The position numbers were made by a program, and so were the translations under genes. A DNA stretch of 64,000 nt from Combretum micranthum (taxonomy: Eukaryota > Streptophyta > Magnoliopsida > Myrtales > Combretaceae), in assembly GCA_024138025.1 (NCBI GenBank), contig JAMXBD010003383.1, forward strand, positions 59,219-123,218, in the 5' to 3' direction. Below the pieces are notes generated by a model. That model did not search any database, was not told where the DNA came from, and saw nothing but the letters and a program-made list of their open reading frames with translations. Of this stretch, positions 45,005 to 56,391 are shown in pieces. Position 1 is the stretch's first letter. Each line of letters starts with the position of its first letter.

Positions 45005-47613
45005 AATTTGCATGTTTCTCCTCCCACATTCTCTTGGCGACATCATATATTATCATCAATTCAGAACTTCTTTCAGGTCAATGCCACGCTTATCGTGCGT
45101 AATCGACCAGTTTGTAGTAAGCCCAATATAATATAAAATCATACTGGAACCCGACTCGACATATAAATCTTATACTTTACTCATTTTCTCACCATTAAAT
45201 AATTACTTCGACTTATTTTATCTATTTTCTTGTTCAATTTAATATGGATATGAAGAAATTTATGGGAGTCAATCTTATATAGATATTATTTTTAATATTT
45301 CTAGTTGTGTTGTAAGAATATCAATAATTATAATATAAAAAACAAAAAAAAATTATAAAAGACCGCAAAAGTTATTTAGCACATTGTTATAGGTTAGGTT
45401 CAGGTAAACCTGAAACCTTATAATGGTGGGTTGGCATGATAGCAAAAACTTTACGGAGTTTAGGGTTGGGTTTGATAAACCTTATTGGAAATTAGAGGAT
45501 TTGGTTTTATAAGGCACATACTAAACCCACCCTACTTGCATCCCTATATATAATTACTCATAAAAAATTTTAATTTTTGTTTCACTAGATTTTTATAGAA
45601 GTGTTTTCAAACCTCTTTAAAATTTAGAGTGGCTGAATCGATGAAATTATGTGCGGGAATATATAGTATGTGGCTAGTTCCCACTCCCACCATGGGACAC
45701 GGGATGCAAGCGGCACGGAAGAAGATATTTGGCAAATGGGAGGCACTTAAGGATGCTTTTCTTTCTGATATATCCAATCACACAACTGCACGAGACGTTT
45801 TTTTTTTGGCCTGGCATGAGACGGTATTAAACACGCCAACTTGCATTATTCTTCTCGTTCGAAATCATTGTGTGCCTATACTCTAGGTCTAAGATGTGAA
45901 ATAAATAGTCTCCTAACGGAGAGATTGTTTCCGTACTCTACCCCTACTAAACTTATGAGGATGACGGTTCGAATAATTGAAAGAAACGAATGACACATTT
46001 CGAATGGAAATTTTTTTGGTTAATTTATGTAATTTAGGTTTTTTTTATTAGATTTATAATGTGAATGAAACCGTAAAAAATATATATACTTTTTTAGCCC
46101 ATAAAAAATGATATATAAAACTCTCTCCATTATGGAATATAATTTATTTCCTATCCTCTTAATAATAAATACAAAAAATTGGCTTCTGAGAAACTCCATT
46201 TTTCATTATTAATGTTATGTTCTCACCACTGTCGATTTTTTTTTTTTTGAATTAGTAACACAATTAATTTAATAGAATAAGATTTTATATACTGTACAAA
46301 AAAATTAATTAGCGATTCTGGATTGTTTTACAGGTAGAGAAATGACTTATTGAAATATGTCATGCTTATACTTATCTCGACATAGTATTACAACAAAATT
46401 TTCACTTGGATACGAAGATTAAAATAATAACCACAAGGCGGAATGCAAAATATCATCCACTAAAGTGTCTTTTTTTTTTATTCAAGACATATTGTCCGTA
46501 GCAATTACTTAAGAACTGCAAATATTTGTTGTCTCCATTTTGTTGTTTTAGTCAATTATAATTAAACATATGACAGTTTCAATTAGCAATATTTATATAA
46601 AATTATGTAATTTGCTTATATATTTGGTGGAATGAAAAAGCCTCATTAATCGGAGAGAAATTTCTGCGAAAGCATTCACATTCGACAATTTAATTTATGC
46701 AGAGTGAGTCACGGGGAGATAGTCTTTCATTAATGTTCGGTCATATGGCCAAGTCCATATAGAAGATTAGTTGATCTTTTTCTTTCTTTTTAATCAGCGG
46801 TTTATAAATATATATATATATCTATATTATTAAAGTAAGTGCCCTTACTTTGTGTCTTTAAGCTTTTATATTTTATTTTATTTACATATATTTAAGTAAC
46901 TTCTTTTTCAAAATAAAAACTATTATCTTCTTAATTTTTACACTTATAACTCCCAATGCAATAACTACTCCTCCTTATCTTTTTTACTTTAAAAAATTTG
47001 CCTTTCAATTTAAAATAACAAAAGTAATAACATTATAATATTGTGTGCATTGAATCTAAAATCCACAATGATTTTTCTTACCGTTCAACATTAACATTTT
47101 ATGATAAAAAATTTAGGAATTTTCATAGGTATCATTGCGTGTGCAGCATCCATCAGGGTATGTATGTATGTATGTGGGTGTATATTTATCCAATGCTTCA
47201 TTGCCAAAAAGGTCATTGTCACCGTTATTTCTCTTGATGCATATAATAAAGCTTATTTTCCTCAAGCAATAGCAGTTTTCCCTACAATTGAAAAGTGATG
47301 TTAGTACAATGACTGCAAGTGGATGTTGTAGAACGAGCCATGTTCACAGCCACAACGAGTTCATATCTAAATTTCTACTCTCTAGTGGAATTCAACCAAA
47401 GTCAAGCATCTAAGCACCAAAATAAATCCATATCTCAGCAAACATTATAACAATGTTACTAAGTTTCTTAATAAAGCCCATTTCACATTATGCTTTCTTA
47501 ACGTGGAAAGCACTTCCAACGGTAGCATGATTTGAATTTAAATAAAACGAGGCATTTGAAATTAATTTAGTTTTCCTCAGAGGGGTTCCATGAGAGGTAA
47601 ACAATTTTCGCAC

Positions 47614-47620
47614 TATATAA
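47614..47620 (+). promoter_or_regulatory. possible TATA box, unassigned
   Basis: CACTATATAAGG followed after about 30 bases by a CT-rich stretch resembles a plant core promoter, but no coding sequence follows that I can support. Confidence 0.2.
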
Positions 47621-48059
47621 GGAAGAGACCACAATTGGTTCTTCTTCCCCGCCCTTCCCCTGCTCCCACTTATTATATATAAAGAAAGGTCGCGTTAGAT
47701 AAATCGTTATATAACACATTAATTCTGTTAGTCCATATCAGTCGGAATAAACAGATCCGAACCATTTTGGGTGGCTCAAATTGAGACAGTTCTAGTTTTC
47801 TAAAAAGAGGGTTGATGAATCCATTTAATTATAGATTGTGAAATCAAACAATTGATACACAAAGACAAATGTGCTATGCAAAAGAGAGTAGTTTTTATTA
47901 CCACAAAAAATATCTTTATCAAGCATAAGTTTTTGTATGGAAATGGTATAGACTTGAAAAATAAATAAATAAATAAAATCTGAGATAGTGTTGTTTTAAA
48001 ACATACTCCACTATAGCCATCAAATGTGCATGCCATAGATGCACCTTCGTAATTATAAA

Positions 48060-48182
48060 GAATGCGCATATCAATAGAGATAATTTGTCCTTTATACTAT
48101 TCTTTTCTAAGATACTACCCAAGAGTTTGTTAAGTGATTTGGTAAATATAAGTTGTGCCTTATTCATGAACTTGTATTTGGT
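48060..48182 (-). pseudogene. possible Ty1/copia pol C-terminal remnant
   Basis: The minus-strand reading NKAQLIFTKSLNKLL recalls the A-D-I-F-T-K-x-L motif at the end of copia RNase H, missing two residues. No other copia domain or LTR was found next to it, so this is weak. Confidence 0.2.
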
Positions 48183-49504
48183 GAAAAGGCATAACTTAAA
48201 GAGCGTTTGTGCAAAATTCTTGTGGTTCTGGTTGTATATAACTTCTTGGGAGCAACATTTTTTGTGAATAATAAAGTATGGTGTGAAGCTTTCAATTGAG
48301 GCATTTGGTGTCCTTGGAGAGTAAGGAGCGATTTAAACTCTATGTTAAAATCTAAGTCTATTTCCTTTCCCTACCTCTTTTATTTACCGCACTTTATGTT
48401 TTTTCTATTCTTATTATCTTGTTTAGTTTGTCTAATTACATTGTTTATACATTAATTTCAAAAAATAATTAAGATTATCCATAAACTCAATGCTACTCCC
48501 CCCCCTCCCCTCACCTTTTGAGTTGAGAAAATTCATCGATACTGTTACGCCCCGAAGGGTACCCTAAACGTGGCAGTCTGCCGTACACAATATTAAAGCC
48601 TAAGAATGACCACCTCAGTCACGCGAAGGCTTCCATACTATGTACAAGGCATCTAACACATAAAGGAGACACATTGGAGAGATACATTTTATATTGGTAC
48701 ACTTGAGTAACAATGTAAAAAATTCAATTTACTATACTCAACTACAAAATACTATACTTCATATACGAATCACTATACTTCAGAGTACAATTCATCAAAC
48801 TTCAATTACATTCATCCCAAGACTTCACTACATAAAACTATTACAAGGCAAATCACAAAGCTTAGCCAAAAACTTCAAGCATTCTTATATCTTGTCGGAA
48901 TCCCGTAGTTATTCTCAGCTTCAACCATCTTGATCCCCACTTAGCATTCTTGGGATAACCTGCTCATTTAAACAACTATTGGGGTATAAGCTACACTAGC
49001 TTAGTGAGAATTCCCTTAATTCCGTACCATAATAAACAAGTTATAATCAATCATATGCTGTAAAGACCCGACATGCTCAATTCTCAAATCAAGCACACCA
49101 AGTCCCCAACCACGTATAACTCTTACGAATTATACGTAAGGTTGTCTTAAAAGAAGGTGTTTATGTTGAACATTGCTATTTAATTTTAGATTGTGAAATC
49201 GTTTAGTTAGATTCTGGCAACAACTGGATTTAGTAGCGGAAAAAAATAAATTTTAATGAAAACGTTTCTACATAAAAGCATTTCAAACTTCCACCATTAA
49301 AAGTGGAAAAACTTTCACTTTGATAAATATTTACAAAATCTTATTTACAAAAACATACGCACTAACAAGCCCTTAAAAGAAAACAATTTATAAAAAATCC
49401 AGTCTTCATAAAGCAAAGCAAAGAAGAAACAAAATACAAATATATCTCGGTCCTATTACATTTCACTCATCTCCCAAATCTTTAGAATCACCCAAAACCC
49501 GGGA

Positions 49505-49640
49505 CAAACATCACATCAATCATCATCACCATCACCATCCTCATCAACATCAACATCAACAACAATAATAAGAACAACAACATTAATAAGAATTCATCAT
49601 CATCAACCTCATCAGCATCATCAACAACAACAAGCCCTGT
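49505..49640 (+). repeat. CAT/CAA trinucleotide repeat in J
   Basis: Long impure run of CATCAT, CAACAA and related triplets, with a leucine/methionine-rich spurious frame on the other strand. Confidence 0.8.
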
Positions 49641-50089
49641 AAAAAGAATAACAACAACAATAATGAGCCGGAGCTCAGTACATAGTAATACAATCACACA
49701 TGGAGTGGCACACGAGCTTAACTAAATGCAATGCATCAATCAACAAGTTATTATATTTTCATTAAAATAAACAAATCAACAATGGAGCACTCACACTCCG
49801 GAACAAGCCAATGGGAATTTGGGGGTCCTGAGTAACAGCAGCTGCTCAGGGGATTGATATAGATAGACCGGATATCTATATCTCTATATCTAACTGATAA
49901 AGAATATTAATAGCATCATCTAGGGTTCACACTCCTTTATACTCTCCACTTATCCCGGTCTATAATATCAATTAGTTCAACGGTCCCATACTCGTGAACT
50001 AAAACATATTATTTCCTCCCGAGCCTAAGTAAAGAATATACCGATACAGTTAACCCTATTAGCTACCCACTTAGCCAATAAAAGAAACC

Positions 50090-50190
50090 ACCATTGCATC
50101 ATGGTGAACCATTGCATCATGGATTTGAGTCATTGCATCATGACAAAGGATTGGGCTAAGTGCCTAACTACCGTGCCATTGCATCATGAC
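50090..50190 (+). repeat. CATTGCATCATG minisatellite in J
   Basis: Four copies at about 50092, 50110, 50131 and 50174, separated by 6-33 bp. Confidence 0.75.
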
Positions 50191-51420
50191 AAGGTTGTCG
50201 CTCCCCGGTTCCGGATTCAACGACGTAAAGCACAACCAACACTCATCAATTATTAAGCCTTCTTTAAGTTCTTAATCCATTTAGGATGCCTATCCTATCA
50301 ATCATCACGCAAGTTACTGCATACCTTGAATATGAAATCCAAACAGAGTCTCAGAAGGAATTCCAGAAGATAAATCAGATATCCACTTCTGTTAAGGAAA
50401 GAGTTCGTATAAGAAACTAAACTAAACTAATCATCCACTTCATCAAAATCATATAAGAACTTAAGCTATTTATCAATCCAACTCAAACTCATTTTATTAA
50501 GTCCTATTTGATCAGACACTAATGTGGAACCCACTATGGCTGCGAATATTGCCCCCCAAAATATGGACAGTTCTCCTTTGTCTGTAAAAGTATTTCTTTT
50601 CACTTTGATTATGGTTTCTTATCCACAAAGCATCAACAAAACATTTATATTCAAACACATATAAATCCAAAACAATTAGACATTCGAAACAACATATTCC
50701 TCATATTACTCAAAGATCATCCTATTTCATTCATCTAAGCTAATTAATAGCTATTAACCCATTTTAGCTTAACCTTAGCCAAATCGATTAGAATTAGTCA
50801 TTTAAGTCATTTACTAAGCCAAGGTGATCAAACTATATCAATCTAATTCATTTTAGCTTAGTAAAGTTCATTAAGCCAAGTTGGACTTAGATTAATTACT
50901 AATTCATTATATATCTAAGATCTAGTCACTTAATCCCAAGTTAGCTTAAACCTAGCCAAATTCATCAAAGTTAAACAATCTAATCCATTTTAGTTCATTC
51001 AAGTTCATTTAGTCAAGTTGAACCTAGGTTTGTTAACTAAGTTCATTTTATAACTAACTTCTAGATTTAATCTAATTATTTGTTAAACCTATAAATCTAC
51101 TTAACCCATGTTTAATTACATGAATTAATTCACTTAACACATCAAATATCACTCATCTATCTCATTTTAGTTCAAAAAGATCCATTTCTTAAGCAAAAAC
51201 ACATTTAACAAACAAAACAAGTTTTAACTTTGTTTTGGAAAGTGTTGCAGCTGGAAAGAATCAAAATTCAAGCATTGATACTTTTGAATTTGTAAAAACT
51301 CAAAACATAAAAATTATAGATCTCTTTTTAATCTTTCCAAGGCAACTTGAATCACCTCAATCGGAGGTCGTATGAAAAAGTTATGACTAATTACAAAACA
51401 GTGTCGCAACAGGGAAAACT

Positions 51421-51555
51421 ATCCGAGAGCGAAACGCCCTAGCAAACGGGGCCGTTTTGAAGACCGTTTGCACTCAGGGAAAAATGAAATTTTTGATCCG
51501 AGAGCGCAACACCCTTGCAAACGGGGCCGTTTGCGAGGCCGTTTGCTCTAAACAC
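51421..51555 (+). repeat. duplicated GC-rich unit in J
   Basis: Two copies, about 75 bp apart, of a unit beginning ATCCGAGAGCG and containing GCAAACGGGGCCGTTT, which is itself nearly an inverted repeat (AAACGG/CCGTTT). GC content is far above the surroundings. Confidence 0.75.
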
Positions 51556-53096
51556 CCGCATAAACTTCACATTCACCACATCAAACATCTCAAACTTTAT
51601 CAACCTCCATAACCACTATTCATCATCTTCTTCCTCCTTCAAACCCAACTTCCATCAACCATGAAACCAACAAATACATATATAAACAGCACTCTCAACC
51701 CAATTCAACATCAATTAATCAATTACAAATGTAAACAACAAAGATAACAAGAAAATAACAACTTATCTCTTTAGAACACTTGCACACTTGATCTTTCTTT
51801 GCATTTCTAACTTGTTTTCCTTCATTTACCTTCTCTTCTAGCTTTGATTACTCTTCTAGATAGCTTTGATGTTGAGATTTGTGGAAGAATTTGGAAGAAA
51901 AGAAGAGAAAAGAAGAAGAAAGGAAGAGGGAAAAGGAAGTCACGGTTGGGGAAAGGAAGAATAATAAAAAAAAAAAAAGAGAGAGAGAGCAGGTGAGGAA
52001 AATAAATAAAAAGGGAAGTTTAAAGCTTAAAATTAGGATATTTTAAAATAAAGGTATCGAATTTAGAACTTTCAGATCAATATCTTTAGTTCTAAAAATA
52101 TTTAGGAGATGATTTCAAAACCAATAGGTTAGAATTAAGAACTCAAAGTAACAACTTAATTTAGAAATTTATTTTGGATAAAAGATATTTAATTTGAGCT
52201 CGGGTTTAAGAACTGATATTTTAAGATAAGCAAATGAACTCAAATTTTATTGAGATTTAGGAATTAGTGTTTAGGCTAAGAATCAAGGGACTTAGAAATC
52301 CTCTAAACATTTTTAGAACATGTTTGAGATTTTAGGAATTTCAAATCTCAAAATCAACTTAATTATTAGCTAATTAAATTAAGCCAACTTGTCTAATTAA
52401 ATCCTACAATTCATTTGATTTATCTAAACTCAATTTCTAATCTTGGTTAATATTTGGGGTATTTCATATGCTATGCATGAATAAACACATGAGCAAACAA
52501 TTATGTATGGGTATCCGGAACCCACACACAGAACGGATTTACGCCCTCTGTATCTTGGGTTAGGAATGATATTGAGTCTACACGACCGCAACTAGTCCCC
52601 AAGCCCTCGGCTCTTAGCACTCGACTCTGCTAGGCTCATCCAAGGAATGCATCCATATGCGCCTTGGTACCCCTGAATGAACTCTGGGACCGAGCTTGTT
52701 ATCCAAACGAGTCATCACGGACCATACAGATCGTGTCACGCCCCGAAGGGTACCCTTAACGTGGCAGTCCGCCACATATAATATCAAGGCTTAAGAATGG
52801 CTACCTTAGTCATGCGAAAGCCTTAGTATTATATGTAAGGTGTCTAACACGGTAATAGGAGACGCTTTTAGGAAGCATAGTTCAAGCAAGTAAAGATAAA
52901 CATACAAGAATCCAGAAATAAAGTATATCATATCATAAATAACCAAAGGTCTGTTACATAATTCTTAGGGGCATACCCCCGCTAATACCAAGGATCAAGA
53001 TAACTTCATAACATCCAAAATACTACCTTAAAGATTTCAAAGGAATTCTAATCTTAGTCTTCGAGTAGATTTCCTCCAAAAGCTTCAACATAAAAC

Positions 53097-53138
53097 GTAT
53101 ATGGATACGGGATGACCTCGGGCACAAAATGTGTGTTC
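53097..53138 (-). other. predicted 42-nt LTR exon 2 (K)
   Basis: Follows TTTGTATTCCCAG on the minus strand and is followed by GTTTTA. The frame from the mini-exon ATG is open across it and on to a stop about 30 codons in, with residues recalling those of the P1 LTR. Confidence 0.4.
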
Positions 53139-55288
53139 CTGGGAATACAAATATCTATAGGGGTGTAAGCTTATGGGCTTAGTGAGTAAATCCCAAAATT
53201 CATACCCGTATAAAATTTATCAATCAAGTTTATTATTCAAACATATAAAATGCAACAACCACGTGAGCATACAAGACATATGACTTTCCGGGAATCATAT
53301 GTTGAATGAATTTACGCCCTTCATTCGGGGTTGGGGATTCAGGCCAATTACAGCCACAACTTTTAAAAGCACTTTTACAGATCTTACCGGCTCCTATACG
53401 CCATCAAAAACTTGTAGTTATTACAAGCTCCTACTAGCCACCAATTTTGTAGTTCTTATCGGCTCCTACTCGCCACTTACATGATATACTGGTTATGTCT
53501 ACCACCACTATTATACACTTGTCCCACCAATTGTATAGTAGCGAATGCAATGTGACTCAACATATGAATTGCATGAATAATTTCTTTAATTAAAGTCTAG
53601 TAGTTACATTTAACTTCTTTCAAGTGATCAATCAATTTCAAACATTTCAAGATATTAATTCACATACAACTTTATTACAAACAAATCGAGTTTCGATATA
53701 CTTAGTATTCTTTCAACGTATTATCATACACTTTCTTTTGATTTTTCTTAAATTCTAGTGCAACTAATTCTACAAGCACAATCAAAAGTATGAAAAAAAC
53801 GGGGAATAAACTCACTCGGCCATGATGACACCGTTCTTGAATCGGATGGGTCGTTCGGAAATTCCACTTAATCGTAGTAATCCTCGGGATACGGACAATC
53901 CTCCTCGTGATTATCTAATCAAGAAGAATACCCAAAATGAGTATTTCATGAAATTCTATCCTTGAAGATTCTAATCTTTTCTTAAAATCGTAGTAAAATC
54001 GTATAAGGGGAAATTCCAACTTAAAATGGCCATAACTTGCTCATTTTAACTCTGAATTTCGCGTATTATATATCGTTTTCTACCTACTCGAAAAGATCTA
54101 CGCATTTCTAAGCTTATTTTCATAAAACTAAGTCGTTTGGGTTCCAAAAAGATGGCGACCAGATTTTCCACGAATTTTGCAAACACTTGTTTTCTTCTTT
54201 GTAAACAAAGCCCTTTTGAAAAGATAAATATTTCAATTATTTTGTAAACTTTTGAAAGGTCTATATATTTGTAATGACTCATAACATATGTATGAAGTAA
54301 ATGAAGTTGTCTCAACTTATAAAAGTAACGTTTTAAAAGATTTTGAACTTGAGATTCTATTGAATATTTATTTTACTTTTGAAAGATCTTTTAGTTATTT
54401 AAGATGAATATTCCATTTCTAAATGAAATCTTTTGTAATTATTTTGATTTCTTAAAGTGTGGTCTTATTTTCTAAACTTGGATTTCAAAAGTAGCAAAAT
54501 GATATTTATTTCTTGTATGATTCCAAAAGAATCTCTACTTCTTGATAAAAGATAAGTTTTCATAAAATCTTTTGTTTATGTAAGAAAAACCATTCCCATA
54601 CATGGTCATGGGTTTTTAAGAAATTCATTTCTTTTAGAAAGAATCTTTAATTCAAGAAACACTTTCTCATTTATTTTTGTTGAGACAAAAACATTATGTT
54701 CATGCATGAATATGAATCATAACTATAGAAATATAAAGGAACATAATAACTTGAAAGCTTAAATAAGTAAATCAAGTATTGGGACCTTAGCTTCATCAAG
54801 GTACCCTGGGACTAAGAAAAGACTAGTTCTGAAAAAGAAAAGAATTGTTTTGACTTGATGAGGACAAGTCTAAGACTAGAATGACTAGTCTTAAAATCAA
54901 CTTGAAATTAAATAACTTGAAATGAAGTAAATAAATTGCATGAAAGATAAATAAATTGTAAGACAATGAGCTTATATGCTCTAAATAATTATATAGCTAT
55001 ATAGATATATTAGATAGTAAAGAACATAAAGGAACATAAAGGGATTGATATTATGAACAAAAACAAAGTATGAATCTAATGTTGCTTTCCTAACCTTTAT
55101 GGTTTTAGAAAACACACACTAAGCTCATACTAAGTAAATGAACATGAAGAATTCTTGAGAAATTTCTTACCTAAAGAAGCTAAACTAAGAGGACCTCTTG
55201 GAAGAACTCTTGAAAGAATTTTGGGAGAGATTTTAGTATAGTAACTTTAGAGAAGAAGAAGTGTGAAAGAAGTGAAGGTATGAGGGGG

Positions 55289-55296
55289 TATTTATA
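55289..55296 (-). promoter_or_regulatory. TATA box of LTR K
   Basis: TATAAATA on the minus strand in the shared TTTTCCTATAAATACCCC setting. Confidence 0.55.
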
Positions 55297-56321
55297 GGAA
55301 AATGTGGGAGATAATTTGTGTTAATTAAATAATTGAAAAAAAAATTAAATTGATGTATGGAGAGAGAGGGCCGGCGCCATTTTGGCATATTGGGGAGAGG
55401 AAAAATTAATTTTTTTTTGTCTTTTGATTAATTAAAAGTAAGAAATGAAAGATGTGAAGTTGTATTGGAAATGAAAAATGTAAGAAATAGGTGTATGGCT
55501 TGTAAGAATAGGTTGTAAGAAAAAGTAGAGATAGATGAATAGTGTAGAATAGTAGAAAATAGTGTAATGTAAAAGTAGACATGACAATTTAATACCGGTA
55601 GTAAGAAAATACGAGTATAAAAGTGATATCTGATATTTTTAGTTATCGAAAAATTACAAAATTGATATTTTTGGAAATCTTATATTATTACGAGTCTAAT
55701 GGTGTATTCGGAATATTTTTAGTATTCTAGCCCTCCGGACACGTTTTTTGAGAACTGTGTCCGTTCGGGTTCGAAGGACATCCGAAATTCGCGAAACTGA
55801 AACTTTTATAAAACCTATGGTTATTACGAACTATTATAACTAATTTTCCCAACTTCGTTTTCTAGGGCTTGAGAAAACGGCAATGCCGGAGTTAAACGGT
55901 TACGGTAAACTAGGGTTTTGTTTGTCTTAAGAATTCGTTTCACTTTCGATTAGGGTTTAGGTCTTTAATTTGGATCCAAAAATTTCGGGGATTTACAGAT
56001 CGACCTGCATAGGAGTAGCATGCTACCAAATGCAATATGTCCGATGCGATGCATGATCAATTTAATTTTTGCTTAGGTCAAAATATTTATACGTTCTTTA
56101 GAGTGACCAGCCAATATCATACACATAACAGAAATAATATGAGCAGTGCAATTATCGAATCAAATCGTGGTTTCGATATGTTTTAGTATTCTTTGGTATA
56201 CATTCATCACACCTCATCATATATCCCATCCCCATTCATATCGATTTTTATCTTGTTCCTATAATTCTAATGCAACTAACTACAAGCACAATCAAGGTAA
56301 CAAAACAAGAAGAAAACTCAC

Positions 56322-56391
56322 TTGGCCATTGGATCACCGGTCTTCTAGTAATAATAATTCGGTGGCAGGGAATCGTTGATTTCGGGATCTC
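56322..56391 (-). other. predicted LTR mini-exon with start codon (H)
   Basis: 70 nt on the minus strand between CTTCCTTTTTAG and GTGAGT. The only ATG (56329-56327) leaves phase 2. The 5' LTR of the same element, which would drive gag, carries its copy beyond the window. Confidence 0.5.

Larger units (their letters stand above)
45005..48542. other. intergenic island without recognised genes
   Basis: The only 3.5 kb without the LTR family sequences. Seen here: A-rich runs near 45330 and 46250; a GGGTTTAGGGTTGGG-type stretch at 45380-45545 of the sort found in small DNA transposons, without confirmed ends; TATGTATG repeats at 47160-47180; TATATAA at 47614; a TAAATAAA run at 47965; and a C-rich patch at 48495-48515. 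Open frames at 45629-45886, 47043-47298 and 48694-48933 match nothing I recognise and lack supporting context. Confidence 0.5.
49059..52466 (-). mobile_element. solo LTR J, 3408 bp, different gypsy subfamily
   Basis: Runs TGTAAAGACCCG...GGGGTATTTCA with target duplication TATGC at 49054-49058 and 52467-52471. Strand is inferred from the purine-rich tract at 51895-51990, which matches the leader of minus-strand LTRs. It does not share the GGGGCGTGACA terminus. It contains CAN-type microsatellites (49505-49640), four CATTGCATCATG copies (50090-50190) and a duplicated GC-rich unit (51421-51555). The frame at 49488-49697 is a reading of the microsatellite. No coding domain. Confidence 0.82.
52734..55997 (-). 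mobile_element. solo LTR K (Ty3/gypsy), 3264 bp
   Basis: Runs TGTCACGCCCCG...GGGGATTTACA with target duplication GATCG at 52729-52733 and 55998-56002, nested in H. No internal region. On the minus strand: TATA 55296-55289, ATG-free leader to a donor CTTTAG|GTAAGA at 55171/55170, stem-loops 54893-54852, start codon with GTGAGT donor at 53816/53815 (acceptor changed to TAG|ATAA), and a 42-nt block 53138-53097. Closest to the P1 3' LTR in the mini-exon and exon 2 parts. Confidence 0.92.

Noticed and set aside
45629..45886. 85-codon frame in the intergenic island
   Set aside because: No recognisable motif, no homologous second copy in the window and no clear promoter or splice context; chance frame cannot be excluded.
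47043..47298. Two overlapping frames of 64-65 codons
   Set aside because: They cross a TATG repeat and show hydrophobic low-complexity sequence without family features.
48694..48933. Frame shared between 48694-48933 and 63499-63807, hence apparently conserved
   Set aside because: Conservation reflects the two LTRs of one element; differences include indels that do not keep the frame.
49488..49697. Leucine/methionine-rich frame on the minus strand
   Set aside because: Translation of the CAN microsatellite inside LTR J.
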